From Alteromonadaceae bacterium (lineage in GTDB: Bacteria > Pseudomonadota > Gammaproteobacteria > Enterobacterales > Alteromonadaceae): 37,112 nucleotides of DNA. This document shows, one piece after another, positions 25,681-32,953 of the stretch. Made by a program: the position numbers and the translations under genes. The notes below the pieces were generated by a model. It was not told the origin of the DNA. It did not search any database and was given only the letters and a program-made list of their open reading frames with translations. The stretch lies in assembly GCA_015491935.1 (NCBI GenBank), contig WGGB01000205.1, positions 1-37,112 of the forward strand, written 5' to 3'. The stretch's first letter is position 1. Every line of letters begins with the position of its first letter.

Positions 25681-25714
25681 ATTATGACGCTGACACAGAA
25701 TATTGAACGCTCTC
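25318..25714 (+). mobile_element. IS256-family insertion sequence remnant, right end
   Basis: The 3' part of an IS256 (mutator-type) element follows directly on the IS982 fragment. It includes the transposase C-terminus and an end sequence near 25686-25714, with TGACACAGAATATTGAACG followed by CTCTC. That end resembles the ACACAGAAT/ACACTCTC-like tips of IS256-family elements. The left two-thirds of the element is absent. The junction holds a short repeat, TTCAAA at 25307-25312 and again at 25318-25323, which may mark a microhomology deletion. Confidence 0.75.
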
Positions 25715-25771
25715 TTTTTATTTATACTGATTAATAATTACTGATTCACTTTTATCCACTTGCTCTGTAAT

Positions 25772-25984
25772 ATGCATGATATTTTGCTCAAACGTCATGG
25801 CGAAATACAATTTTTATTACACTTATTGACCCTAGTGACATTGTTTAGCACAATATTATTTCCTCCACTTTATCTATTACTTGCAAGCTTGTTATTAGCT
25901 GAGTTTTCATGGTTAAGCTTTTTAATCGGCAAAGCTTATTATTTATATAAGCATCACTATAATAATATTTCACAATTACTCTAG
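25772..25984 (+). CDS. Possible small two-helix membrane protein
   Basis: About 70 residues from the ATG at 25772 (a TTG four codons earlier is possible). Most of it is hydrophobic: FLLHLLTLVTLFSTILFPPLYLLLASLLLAE and FSWLSFLIGKAYYLY suggest two membrane helices. No Shine-Dalgarno is visible, no family is recognised, and it lies just downstream of an IS scar. It could be a gene remnant or a chance frame in A/T-rich DNA. Confidence 0.25.
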   Translation: MHDILLKRHGEIQFLLHLLTLVTLFSTILFPPLYLLLASLLLAEFSWLSFLIGKAYYLYKHHYNNISQLL

Positions 25985-26116
25985 CGACTGATTTAGCTGT
26001 TCATTAAGCTGTCATAACAAAATCTATTTGTTACCTAACAATACTCACTTTTGTTTATCCCAATGTAATAAACATTTAATAGCTTAAACTTTAAATAACC
26101 CTACCAACTCTATTTT

Positions 26117-26132
26117 TTTATAACGTTATAAA
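26117..26132. repeat. 16-bp perfect palindrome
   Basis: TTTATAACGTTATAAA is exactly self-complementary. It lies in the 390-bp stretch between the possible small membrane gene and hicB, which otherwise holds the 24-bp palindrome and the phased repeats listed separately. It may be an operator or chance in A/T-rich sequence. Confidence 0.35.
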
Positions 26133-26172
26133 CGAATAATAATGAACAATAGCAGCAACTCGACAACTGCGT

Positions 26173-26196
26173 GCCTAAATAGTTAACTATTTAGGC
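26173..26196. repeat. 24-bp perfect palindrome, possible terminator or operator
   Basis: The sequence runs GCCTAAATAGTTAAC and its mirror complement to TTTAGGC with no unpaired loop base. It is followed by TTATTACTTTAAAAG, a weak T-rich tail. It could terminate rightward transcription from the IS scar or serve as a regulator site 180 bp upstream of hicB. Confidence 0.5.
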
Positions 26197-26251
26197 TTAT
26201 TACTTTAAAAGCTTAATAAGCATAGTAAGCATTTACACCAAACCACGACGG

Positions 26252-26331
26252 GGGTTGTCAGGGTTATAATTATCAATAATAATAGGGTTATCAGGGTTAA
26301 ATTATATCTTGCAGTAGGGTTGCTAGAGTTA
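26252..26331 (+). promoter_or_regulatory. Three phased 15-bp repeats upstream of hicB
   Basis: GGGTTGTCAGGGTTA (26252-26266), GGGTTATCAGGGTTA (26285-26299) and GGGTTGCTAGAGTTA (26317-26331) begin 33 and 32 bp apart, about three helical turns. Each unit is itself two GGGTT half-sites 9 bp apart. They end 43 bp before the hicB start. HicB-type antitoxins commonly bind their own promoter, so these are plausible autoregulatory sites. That function is an inference. Confidence 0.5.
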
Positions 26332-26374
26332 TATGATAATCACCTGTTTACTACTTAATAATGAGGTAATGGAA

Positions 26375-26791
26375 GTGAAATATCCTGTCGCAATAAAACA
26401 ACAAATAGGTGAAAACAAAGTCACGGTTACGGTGCCCGACTTACCCGGCTGCCAAGAAGTTGCTGACTCAATAGATGTTGCATTGGTGAGGATTAATGAA
26501 GCGATAGCATCGCATTTAACGATTTTAGCTGAGTACGGTGAAAATATTCCCAGTGGACAAAGTATCGATACCCATATTCAACAAAGTCATGATCGCAGTA
26601 TAATTTGGGCTATTATTGATTTAGACATAACGCCCTATTTAGGTCGTAGCCATAAAATTAATGTCACCTTACCTGAATTATTGATCAAACAAATTGATGA
26701 ACAAGTGAGTAAACAGCCTACTTATAAAACTCGTTCAGGATTTATTGCCAAGGCGTGTTTAAGTGAACTAGCTAAATCAGTAAAAAAATAG
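26375..26791 (+). CDS. hicB: HicB-family antitoxin with ribbon-helix-helix domain, no HicA beside it
   Basis: About 138 residues. The N-terminal HicB fold reads KYPVAIKQQIGENKVTVTVPDLPGC, then VADSIDVALVRINEAIASHL, and IPSGQSIDTHI. The C-terminus INVTLPELLIKQIDEQVSK...SGFIAKACLSELAK is a CopG/Arc-type ribbon-helix-helix DNA-binding domain. HicB normally neutralises the HicA mRNA-interferase toxin and represses the operon. No HicA-like small reading frame is found in the 350 bp before or 210 bp after. I prefer the GTG at 26375, with GAGG at 26363-26366 eight nt before it. An ATG at 26369 is too close to that site, and the ATG at 26333 has none. Gene symbol by family. Confidence 0.82.
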   Translation: MKYPVAIKQQIGENKVTVTVPDLPGCQEVADSIDVALVRINEAIASHLTILAEYGENIPSGQSIDTHIQQSHDRSIIWAIIDLDITPYLGRSHKINVTLPELLIKQIDEQVSKQPTYKTRSGFIAKACLSELAKSVKK

Positions 26792-27001
26792 CACGGCTTT
26801 TATATTAATAAATTGATGATCGGGTGATGTTATTATGCCAACGTGTGAATAATAGTAATTATTTTATGGAAGGTGATTTAAAAGATAAACAATAGTGAAT
26901 AGTGGTTGTGTGAATTGGTTTCAGTCTATCTATATTAACTAGACAGAATTTTTGCAGTTACGAAGCCGACGAAGTAAAGTAAAAATAAAAGTTTAATTTT
27001 G

Positions 27002-27730
27002 TTATATCAGCAAACTAAGATCTATTTGCTTTGCAGCAACAGTAAAGTCTTGCTGGTACGGTAATTTAGCCAGTAAAGGAATAGGTAAAAGTTCAGTTAA
27101 CTCGCTAATATTATCATCCACATAACTTAGGCTAAGTTGCTTGTCATCATCAGTTGTTTGTTTAATTTTGTCGGCTTCACCATAATTAGCAACCCAGCCT
27201 ACACAATCTAAGCCGTCATTAATGATGCTTTCATAAGTGAGTAAGGCATGGTTTAAGCAACCTAATTTAATATTTACAACGAGAATAACTTGTTGCTCAG
27301 TATGCTTAACAAAATCAGATAAAAAAAGTTGTTCACCTAATGGTAAACGCCAACCACCTGCCCCTTCACAAATAACCACATCACTTTGTTGTTGAGCAAC
27401 TAATTTAAACCCCTGCTCTATTTGCTTTAATGAAATGTTTTCTTGACATTTTTTTGCGGCAATATGCGGTGCTATAGGTGCTTTAAAGGCAATAGGATTA
27501 ACTTGTGTTAACGGCTGTTGGCAATTAGCACTTTGTTGCAATAACAACGCATCTTGATTAATTAACATTTTATTGCCTTGGTGATCTGTTTTTTCTTCAC
27601 AGCCAGCAGCAATAGGTTTATAAACAGCCACCTTATACTTAGCCAAAACTAATGCACGAGTGAGTAGGCAAGCAAAATAAGTTTTACCTGCATCGGTATC
27701 GGTTGCAGTTATAAAAAATTGTTTTTGCAT
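27002..27730 (-). CDS. bioD: Dethiobiotin synthetase BioD
   Basis: About 242 residues. BioD closes the ureido ring of dethiobiotin from 7,8-diaminopelargonate, CO2 and ATP. The N-terminal P-loop ITATDTDAGKTYFACLL (residues 7-23) is the family's variant (T-D-T-x-V/A-G-K-T). VAVYKPIAAG carries the substrate-binding Lys, and VICEGAGGWRLPL is the second signature. The ATG at 27728-27730 fits the family N-terminus. An in-frame TTG eleven codons earlier is less likely, and neither has a good Shine-Dalgarno. It lies 39 bp after bioC in the bioB-bioF-bioC-bioD unit and is the last gene. The 210 bp between it and hicB hold nothing I can support. Confidence 0.93.
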   Translation of the reverse strand: MQKQFFITATDTDAGKTYFACLLTRALVLAKYKVAVYKPIAAGCEEKTDHQGNKMLINQDALLLQQSANCQQPLTQVNPIAFKAPIAPHIAAKKCQENISLKQIEQGFKLVAQQQSDVVICEGAGGWRLPLGEQLFLSDFVKHTEQQVILVVNIKLGCLNHALLTYESIINDGLDCVGWVANYGEADKIKQTTDDDKQLSLSYVDDNISELTELLPIPLLAKLPYQQDFTVAAKQIDLSLLI

Positions 27731-27769
27731 AATAATATTTTTAACATAAAGAGAAGACAACAATAATAA

Positions 27770-28582
27770 CTAAGGATTTAATTTAACTAAACCTGAAAAA
27801 ACATGATAGCTAGCAGGATAAACTCCATTAGGTTCTTGAAAGTCTTGATAAGCAGTACACATTTTTTGCCATTTAGTTTTTCCTGACAAACCTTTATTTT
27901 TGCGATCATGTACTTTGTTAGCACCAAGCCCTTTTAGCTCACGAGCCAGATGAAGTACATTTTCATATTCAAGAGATATAGGGTTGTTTTTTTGTTTGAT
28001 CAATGTAGAAACATCAGTATTTAACAATGTTTCAAGCATTGATTCTGTTTTAAAGTCAATAACGTGTTGATCATCATCAACTTGTTTCCAAGAAGACTTT
28101 AATTCAAACAGAGTTCCATCAGTTAAGGTTGAAAATAAAAATAATCCGCCAGGCTTTAATACCCGTAAAATTTCTTTAATCGCACTATCTAAGGGATCTA
28201 ACCATTGGATCATTAAATTACTATAAATTAAATCAACGCTATTACTTTGCAAAGGAATAGAATTAGCATCACCTTCTAACCAAAAAATATCTTTACTACG
28301 ACTTTGTTTAGCAAACGATAACATTTTTGTAGACACATCAAGACCAATCACTTGTTGATATTGGCTTGCCAAAATATCCGTAAAAAAACCCGTACCACAA
28401 CCTAAATCTACAACAGTTAAATCAGTATCATCAGGTAACCACGACATTAAATGTTTACCACTATAACGTTGTAAACGTGCCGAAACATCATACGATCTTG
28501 AGGCTGCGCCAAAAGATTTAGCTATTTCAGTGGTTTTTTCTATTCTAGCTTTTGCAATGTTAGCTTGATCAAAATTATGCAT
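27770..28582 (-). CDS. bioC: Malonyl-ACP O-methyltransferase BioC
   Basis: 270 residues. BioC methylates malonyl-ACP so that fatty acid synthesis can build the pimeloyl chain of biotin. The SAM-binding motif I is VVDLGCGTGFF (residues 57-67). It is followed by VIGLDVSTKMLSFAK, the acidic motif II, and LIYSNLMIQWLDPLD, a typical BioC block. The N-terminal IAKSFGAASRSYDVSARLQR is likewise characteristic. The partner esterase BioH, which removes the methyl group, is not in the window. The gap to bioF is 91 bp, wider than elsewhere in the unit, but no terminator is seen. Confidence 0.93.
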   Translation of the reverse strand: MHNFDQANIAKARIEKTTEIAKSFGAASRSYDVSARLQRYSGKHLMSWLPDDTDLTVVDLGCGTGFFTDILASQYQQVIGLDVSTKMLSFAKQSRSKDIFWLEGDANSIPLQSNSVDLIYSNLMIQWLDPLDSAIKEILRVLKPGGLFLFSTLTDGTLFELKSSWKQVDDDQHVIDFKTESMLETLLNTDVSTLIKQKNNPISLEYENVLHLARELKGLGANKVHDRKNKGLSGKTKWQKMCTAYQDFQEPNGVYPASYHVFSGLVKLNP

Positions 28583-28673
28583 TTATTTTATTATTCTTTA
28601 GGTCTGTTTTATTTTTTTATGTGATTTAAGTACTGTGCTTTAACTTGCTTATGTAATATTCCACACTATTAAA

Positions 28674-29849
28674 CTAATCGTTTAATGTTTCTATTGTCTT
28701 ATGCAACGAATCTACTAAATATATGATATCTTTAGCGTTATGGTTGGCACATATAGTAACGCGTAATCTTGATTTATTATGAGCAACCGTTGGTGGACGA
28801 ATTGCCGTTAACCATATTCCTTGCTTTTTTAGTAACTGACTCGCTTGCAAGGTTTTTTCTTCACTGCCTATAATTATGGCATGAATTGAAGAATCTGACG
28901 GTAAAACTTCAACACTATTGCTAAGTTTCTTAATAAATAACTGACTAAGTTCAATTATTTTTTCTCTGCGCCATTGTTCTTGTTGAATAAGTTCAATACT
29001 CGCTTTAGTCGCCCAAGCCATGGCAGGTGATATTGCCGTTGAATAAATATAATGGCGCGCAAAATTAACTAAATACTCAAATAATGTTTCATCACACGCG
29101 ACAAACGCACCGCTAGTCGCAATGGCTTTACCAAAAGTCGCCATAACAATATCAACATTTGTTTGCGCACAACTGCCCTGACCTTTTTCGCCTAACACAC
29201 CAATACTGTGAGCATCATCTAAATAAAGTAAGGCATTATTTTGCTTTGCAAGCTGCGCTAATTGTTTAACATCGGCTTGATCGCCGTCCATACTAAACAC
29301 CCCCTCAGAGACAATAAGTGAGTCTTGTGCTGTCTGGTTATCAGTAGTATTAGATGATTTATTTAACCATTGCGTTAGCTGTGCTAAATCGTTATGTAAA
29401 AATCGCTTTACTTTAGCATTGCTGCCAAAAGCGCCGTCAATTAACGAAGCATGACTTAATTTATCTAAATAAAATTGACAATGTTTGTCGCCTAATGCGT
29501 GTAAAACACCGCTATTTGCTGCGAAACCACTATTAAACAACAAACATTTAGGTTTGTTTAACCAATTACAGATGGTGGCTTCTAACGCTTGATGGGCGTA
29601 ATTATAACCCGTAATTAAACTTGAGCCTGTTGAACATAACCCATATTTATTAGCACCTTCTTGCAGTGCTTGCTTAATTTTTATATGGTTATTTAAGCCT
29701 AAATAATCATTAGAGGAAAAATTAAGGTAACTTTTTCCATCTACGTCAATGTAATTAGGTCGTTCAACATTAGTTGTCGACAAGGTACGCTGACGAAAAC
29801 GGTGTAACTCTTTTTGTGTCTTTAAACGCTGTGTTAAAAAATCAAACAT
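28674..29849 (-). CDS. bioF: 8-amino-7-oxononanoate synthase BioF
   Basis: About 391 residues. BioF is a PLP enzyme that condenses pimeloyl-ACP (or -CoA) with alanine. Seen are NFSSNDYLGLNNH near residue 48, GSGSS-like TGSSLITG, FNSGFAANSG, SEGVFSMDGD, YLDDAHSIGVLG with the cofactor Asp and His, and the PLP-lysine motif MATFGKAIATSGAF near residue 238. The ATG at 29847-29849 is preferred over an adjacent upstream TTG. It lies 19 bp after the bioB stop, in the same unit. Confidence 0.95.
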   Translation of the reverse strand: MFDFLTQRLKTQKELHRFRQRTLSTTNVERPNYIDVDGKSYLNFSSNDYLGLNNHIKIKQALQEGANKYGLCSTGSSLITGYNYAHQALEATICNWLNKPKCLLFNSGFAANSGVLHALGDKHCQFYLDKLSHASLIDGAFGSNAKVKRFLHNDLAQLTQWLNKSSNTTDNQTAQDSLIVSEGVFSMDGDQADVKQLAQLAKQNNALLYLDDAHSIGVLGEKGQGSCAQTNVDIVMATFGKAIATSGAFVACDETLFEYLVNFARHYIYSTAISPAMAWATKASIELIQQEQWRREKIIELSQLFIKKLSNSVEVLPSDSSIHAIIIGSEEKTLQASQLLKKQGIWLTAIRPPTVAHNKSRLRVTICANHNAKDIIYLVDSLHKTIETLND

Positions 29850-29868
29850 CAACTATTTACCAAACACT

Positions 29869-30957
29869 TTATTGGGCATTATAAAACAAGTCTTCATGCT
29901 GCTTATCTACAATTGCGGTTGCTAATTGTTTCGCAACTTGCTGCTCATTGTTATTATCGGCAATAGTTTCGGTATTAATGCCTAATTTTTCAAATAGCGC
30001 AATATCTTGGTTGGTTTCAGGATTTTTAGCCGTTAATAATTTACAACCATAAAAAATTGAATTAGCACCCGCTAAAAAGCACATAGCTTGCATTTGTTCA
30101 TTCATGGCGCTACGTCCAGCAGATAAACGCACATGAGATTTAGGCATCATAATACGCGCTACGGCAATACAACGAATAAAATCAAACGAATCTAAATCGT
30201 CAACATCACTTAACGGTGTACCTTCCATTTTAACCAGCATATTAATGGGCACACTTTCAGGTTGCGGTTTTAAATTAGCTAGTTGAGCCAATAAAGATGC
30301 CCGATCACTATTATTTTCGCCCATACCAACAATACCGCCACTACACACTTTCATGCCAGCACTGCGCACATTATCTAAAGTGTCTAATCTGTCTTGAAAA
30401 GTGCGAGTGGTTATAATGTTATTGTAATTTTCAGGTGAAGTATCTAAATTGTGATTGTAGTAATCAAGCCCTGCTGCATTTAACTGCTGCGCTTGATCTT
30501 CTGACAACATCCCCAATGTCATACAGGTTTCTAATCCTAATGCTTTCACGCCTTTTACCATATCTAATACGTAAGGCATATCGCGCTCTTTTGGATTACG
30601 CCATGCTGCGCCCATACAAAAACGAGTTGAGCCCATTTCTTTGGCTTTAGTTGCTGCCTCAAGTACTTTTTCAACTTCCATTAAGCGTTCTTTGTCAATA
30701 TCGGTTTTATAACGCGCACTTTGCGAACAATATTTACAATCTTCAGGGCACGCTCCCGTTTTAATGGACAACAATGTACTTACTTGTACTTCATTGGCGT
30801 TAAAATGCTGACGATGTATCGTTTGTGCTTTAAACATTAAATCATTAAAAGGTAAGTCAAATAGTGCTTTAACTTCGGCTATTGTCCAATTATGTTTTAC
30901 TTCATCATTTATAGTGTTTTCAGTCGTTTTTATAGTAGCATTGACGCTTAAAGACAT
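29869..30957 (-). CDS. bioB: Biotin synthase BioB
   Basis: 362 residues. BioB is the radical-SAM enzyme that inserts sulfur into dethiobiotin. The 4Fe-4S ligands are Cys70, Cys74 and Cys77 in [17 protein letters not shown]. The second-cluster region includes [20 protein letters not shown] and the Arg of [20 protein letters not shown] is another family signature. GAGA eight nt before the ATG (30955-30957) supports the start. It is the first gene of bioB-bioF-bioC-bioD, divergent from bioA across a 91-bp gap that holds a candidate promoter and operator. The C-terminal tail after about residue 335 is low-complexity Gln/Asn-rich. Confidence 0.97.
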   Translation of the reverse strand: MSLSVNATIKTTENTINDEVKHNWTIAEVKALFDLPFNDLMFKAQTIHRQHFNANEVQVSTLLSIKTGACPEDCKYCSQSARYKTDIDKERLMEVEKVLEAATKAKEMGSTRFCMGAAWRNPKERDMPYVLDMVKGVKALGLETCMTLGMLSEDQAQQLNAAGLDYYNHNLDTSPENYNNIITTRTFQDRLDTLDNVRSAGMKVCSGGIVGMGENNSDRASLLAQLANLKPQPESVPINMLVKMEGTPLSDVDDLDSFDFIRCIAVARIMMPKSHVRLSAGRSAMNEQMQAMCFLAGANSIFYGCKLLTAKNPETNQDIALFEKLGINTETIADNNNEQQVAKQLATAIVDKQHEDLFYNAQ

Positions 30958-30994
30958 GGCGTGTTTCTCATTGCAAGTTTATCTATTAACGGGT

Positions 30995-31022
30995 AGTCTA
31001 GCGAGCTAGCGCTTAATGTCAA
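30995..31022 (-). promoter_or_regulatory. Candidate sigma-70 promoter for bioB
   Basis: Read leftward, TTGACA (complement of 31017-31022) is a perfect -35 hexamer. A 16-bp spacer leads to TAGACT (complement of 30995-31000), a four-of-six -10 match. Transcription would begin about 30 bp before the bioB start codon. The -35 lies inside the right half of the BirA-like site. This is a prediction from sequence only. Confidence 0.45.
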
Positions 31023-31048
31023 CGTAGAAAATACTCAACACTTTACAA
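31016..31048. promoter_or_regulatory. Degenerate BirA-like biotin operator
   Basis: On the minus strand TTGTAAAGT, 15 nt, then CGTTGACAT can be compared with the BirA consensus TTGTAAACC-N(14-16)-GGTTTACAA. The left half matches 7 of 9 and the right half 6 of 9. The site ends exactly at the bioA start codon and overlaps the proposed bioB -35. That position, between divergent bioA and bioBFCD, is where the E. coli operator lies. The right half is weak, so this is only a candidate. Confidence 0.3.
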
Positions 31049-32353
31049 ATGATTAAAAACAATACACACCTCTTAAATTTAGATCGCCAAATTGTTTGGC
31101 ACCCATATACTTCAATGAGCGATCCTTTACCTTCTTTTTTAGTAGAAAGTGCCAATGGCATTAATATTAATTTAGCGACAGGCGAAATTCTTATTGATGG
31201 TATGTCATCATGGTGGGCGGCGATCCACGGTTATAATAATGAAACATTAAACCGCGCCATTAGCGAGCAAACAACAAAAATGGCGCATATTATGTTTGGC
31301 GGTTTAACGCATCAACCGGCTATCGACTTATGTAAAACGTTAGTTGAAATTACCCCCAAAGGTTTAGATAAAGTTTTTTTATGTGACAGTGGTTCGGTAA
31401 GTGTTGAAGTGGCCATGAAAATGGCACTACAGTTTTGTCACGCGAATAAACAGCCGTCAAAAACAAAATTTTTGACGGTACGTAACGGTTATCATGGCGA
31501 TACTTTTGCGGCGATGTCAGTTTGCGACCCTATTAATGGTATGCATCAGTTATTTGAAAATATGCTTGCTAAGCAAATTTTTGCACCAGCACCAACAACG
31601 TATTTTAACGATGTTTGGCAAAATAATGATGAATTAGCCGAGTTAACCGCCCTTTTTGCCCAACATCATCACGAAATAGCCGCTTTTATTATTGAACCCA
31701 TAGTACAAGGTGCTGGCGGTATGCGTATTTATCATCCTGAATATTTAAAAGCTTGTCGGCAATTATGTGATCAATATAAAGTGTTATTTATTGCTGATGA
31801 AATTGCCACAGGTTTTGGCCGTACAGGAAAGCTATTTGCCTGCGAATACGCCAATATTAGCCCAGATATTTTATGTTTAGGTAAGTCGTTAACGGGCGGT
31901 TATATGACTTTGGCAGCAACACTTTGTAGTACGCAAGTGGCAGAAACAATAAGTAAAGGCGAAGCGGGTTGCTTTATGCACGGACCTACTTTTATGGGCA
32001 ATCCTTTAGCCTGTGCAGTAGCCAATGCAAGTTTGTCATTATTAGCAAAAGATGAATGGCAGCAACAGGTTAGCAATATAGAACAGCAATTTAAAGATGA
32101 ATTAATGCCATTAATGGTTAATAAACGCGTTGCTGATGTACGTGTGCTAGGCGCTATCGGTGTAATTGAAGCAACACAAGCCGTTAACATGGCTAATATT
32201 CAACAGCGCTTTGTAGAATTAGGCGTATGGATCCGTCCGTTTGGTAAACTTATTTATTTAATGCCACCTTTTATTATTAACCAAGAACAGCTTAGTCAAC
32301 TAATTAAAGCCATTAAAACCGTGCTAAATGAAGAAGCTTGTTTCCTTAGTTAA
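31049..32353 (+). CDS. bioA: Adenosylmethionine-8-amino-7-oxononanoate aminotransferase BioA
   Basis: 434 residues. BioA is a class III PLP aminotransferase that makes 7,8-diaminopelargonate using SAM as amino donor. The N-terminus has VWHPYTSM near residue 16 and GMSSWWAAIHGYN near 50, both BioA-specific. LFIADEIATGFGRTGKLFACE carries the cofactor Asp, and the PLP lysine is Lys279 in CLGKSLTGG. The ATG at 31049 fits the family length, but no Shine-Dalgarno precedes it (ACACTTTACAA). The gene is divergent from bioBFCD and its stop is only 5 bp from the end of the convergent membrane-protein gene. Confidence 0.96.
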   Translation: MIKNNTHLLNLDRQIVWHPYTSMSDPLPSFLVESANGININLATGEILIDGMSSWWAAIHGYNNETLNRAISEQTTKMAHIMFGGLTHQPAIDLCKTLVEITPKGLDKVFLCDSGSVSVEVAMKMALQFCHANKQPSKTKFLTVRNGYHGDTFAAMSVCDPINGMHQLFENMLAKQIFAPAPTTYFNDVWQNNDELAELTALFAQHHHEIAAFIIEPIVQGAGGMRIYHPEYLKACRQLCDQYKVLFIADEIATGFGRTGKLFACEYANISPDILCLGKSLTGGYMTLAATLCSTQVAETISKGEAGCFMHGPTFMGNPLACAVANASLSLLAKDEWQQQVSNIEQQFKDELMPLMVNKRVADVRVLGAIGVIEATQAVNMANIQQRFVELGVWIRPFGKLIYLMPPFIINQEQLSQLIKAIKTVLNEEACFLS

Positions 32354-32358
32354 TAACA

Positions 32359-32718
32359 CTAGCGAATATCAAAATAAATATAAGTGCTCCATGCTATAGA
32401 AATAAACAACAATAATACTAAATTATAATTGTTGTTTACGTCGGTTGCACGACGAGTACGAAAATGGTTAATAATAATCGCTACAATACTGGCAATAGCG
32501 TTAAACCACAAAATAGCATATAAATACATTGTTAATTGTGGTTGCCACACTTTACGTACTTCTACCCCATGAAAGCGTACAAACCCATATTCTATTTCTG
32601 GCGCAGCATAATAAGACACTATTAAAGCAACAATAAATAGCAACCAACCACCAACGGCGAGAGTTCGCGAGGCTAGCAACCAAAAATCATTTTTTTGTCG
32701 TCGATCATTTTTATACAC
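32359..32718 (-). CDS. Small membrane protein, function unknown
   Basis: 119 residues. The N-terminus MYKNDRRQKNDF is basic. Three hydrophobic segments follow (about 20-40, 64-86 and 99-116). The loop between the first two reads APEIEYGFVRFHGVEVRKVW. The second loop is basic (HFRTRRATDVNN). No family is recognised. It is convergent with bioA, 5 bp apart, with no room for a terminator between them. The TM pattern and positive-inside charge distribution support a real gene. The 235 bp upstream, to asnS, are the presumed promoter region for asnS and hold no other feature I can support. Confidence 0.65.
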   Translation of the reverse strand: MYKNDRRQKNDFWLLASRTLAVGGWLLFIVALIVSYYAAPEIEYGFVRFHGVEVRKVWQPQLTMYLYAILWFNAIASIVAIIINHFRTRRATDVNNNYNLVLLLFISIAWSTYIYFDIR

Positions 32719-32953
32719 CTGAATTTACCACACTTAAATAATTCATATCATAGACTTTGACTTTATTAGATATTACGCTATTTTCATCAAAAGCTTAACC
32801 TTAATGAGATGTTTCCACCTTAAGTGCATAAATTTCACTCAAAACAGTTACCGCAAGCCGATAATATTGTAATTTTTACTTGTGAAACTGGCTGAGCGCG
32901 GTAACATAGCAGGCTATTTAATTTGACAACAATACAATTTAAGAGGTCGTAAA

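Noticed and set aside
26252-26331. Phased repeats as a CRISPR array
   Set aside because: There are only three 15-bp degenerate units with A/T-rich 17-18 bp spacers and no cas gene in the window.
26792-27001. Possible hicA or terminator after hicB
   Set aside because: No small frame with a HicA-like GSHH motif on either strand, and no convincing hairpin with a T tract.
26941-27001. Terminator for the bio operon after bioD
   Set aside because: The only symmetry is a TTAC/GTAA pair around a CTTCG direct repeat; it forms no stable stem.
30435-30650. 71-residue rightward frame inside bioB
   Set aside because: Antisense shadow of a conserved gene. The same applies to frames at 473-682, 6481-6666, 13357-13587, 16223-16450, 18536-18736, 31900-32190 and 34122-34349.
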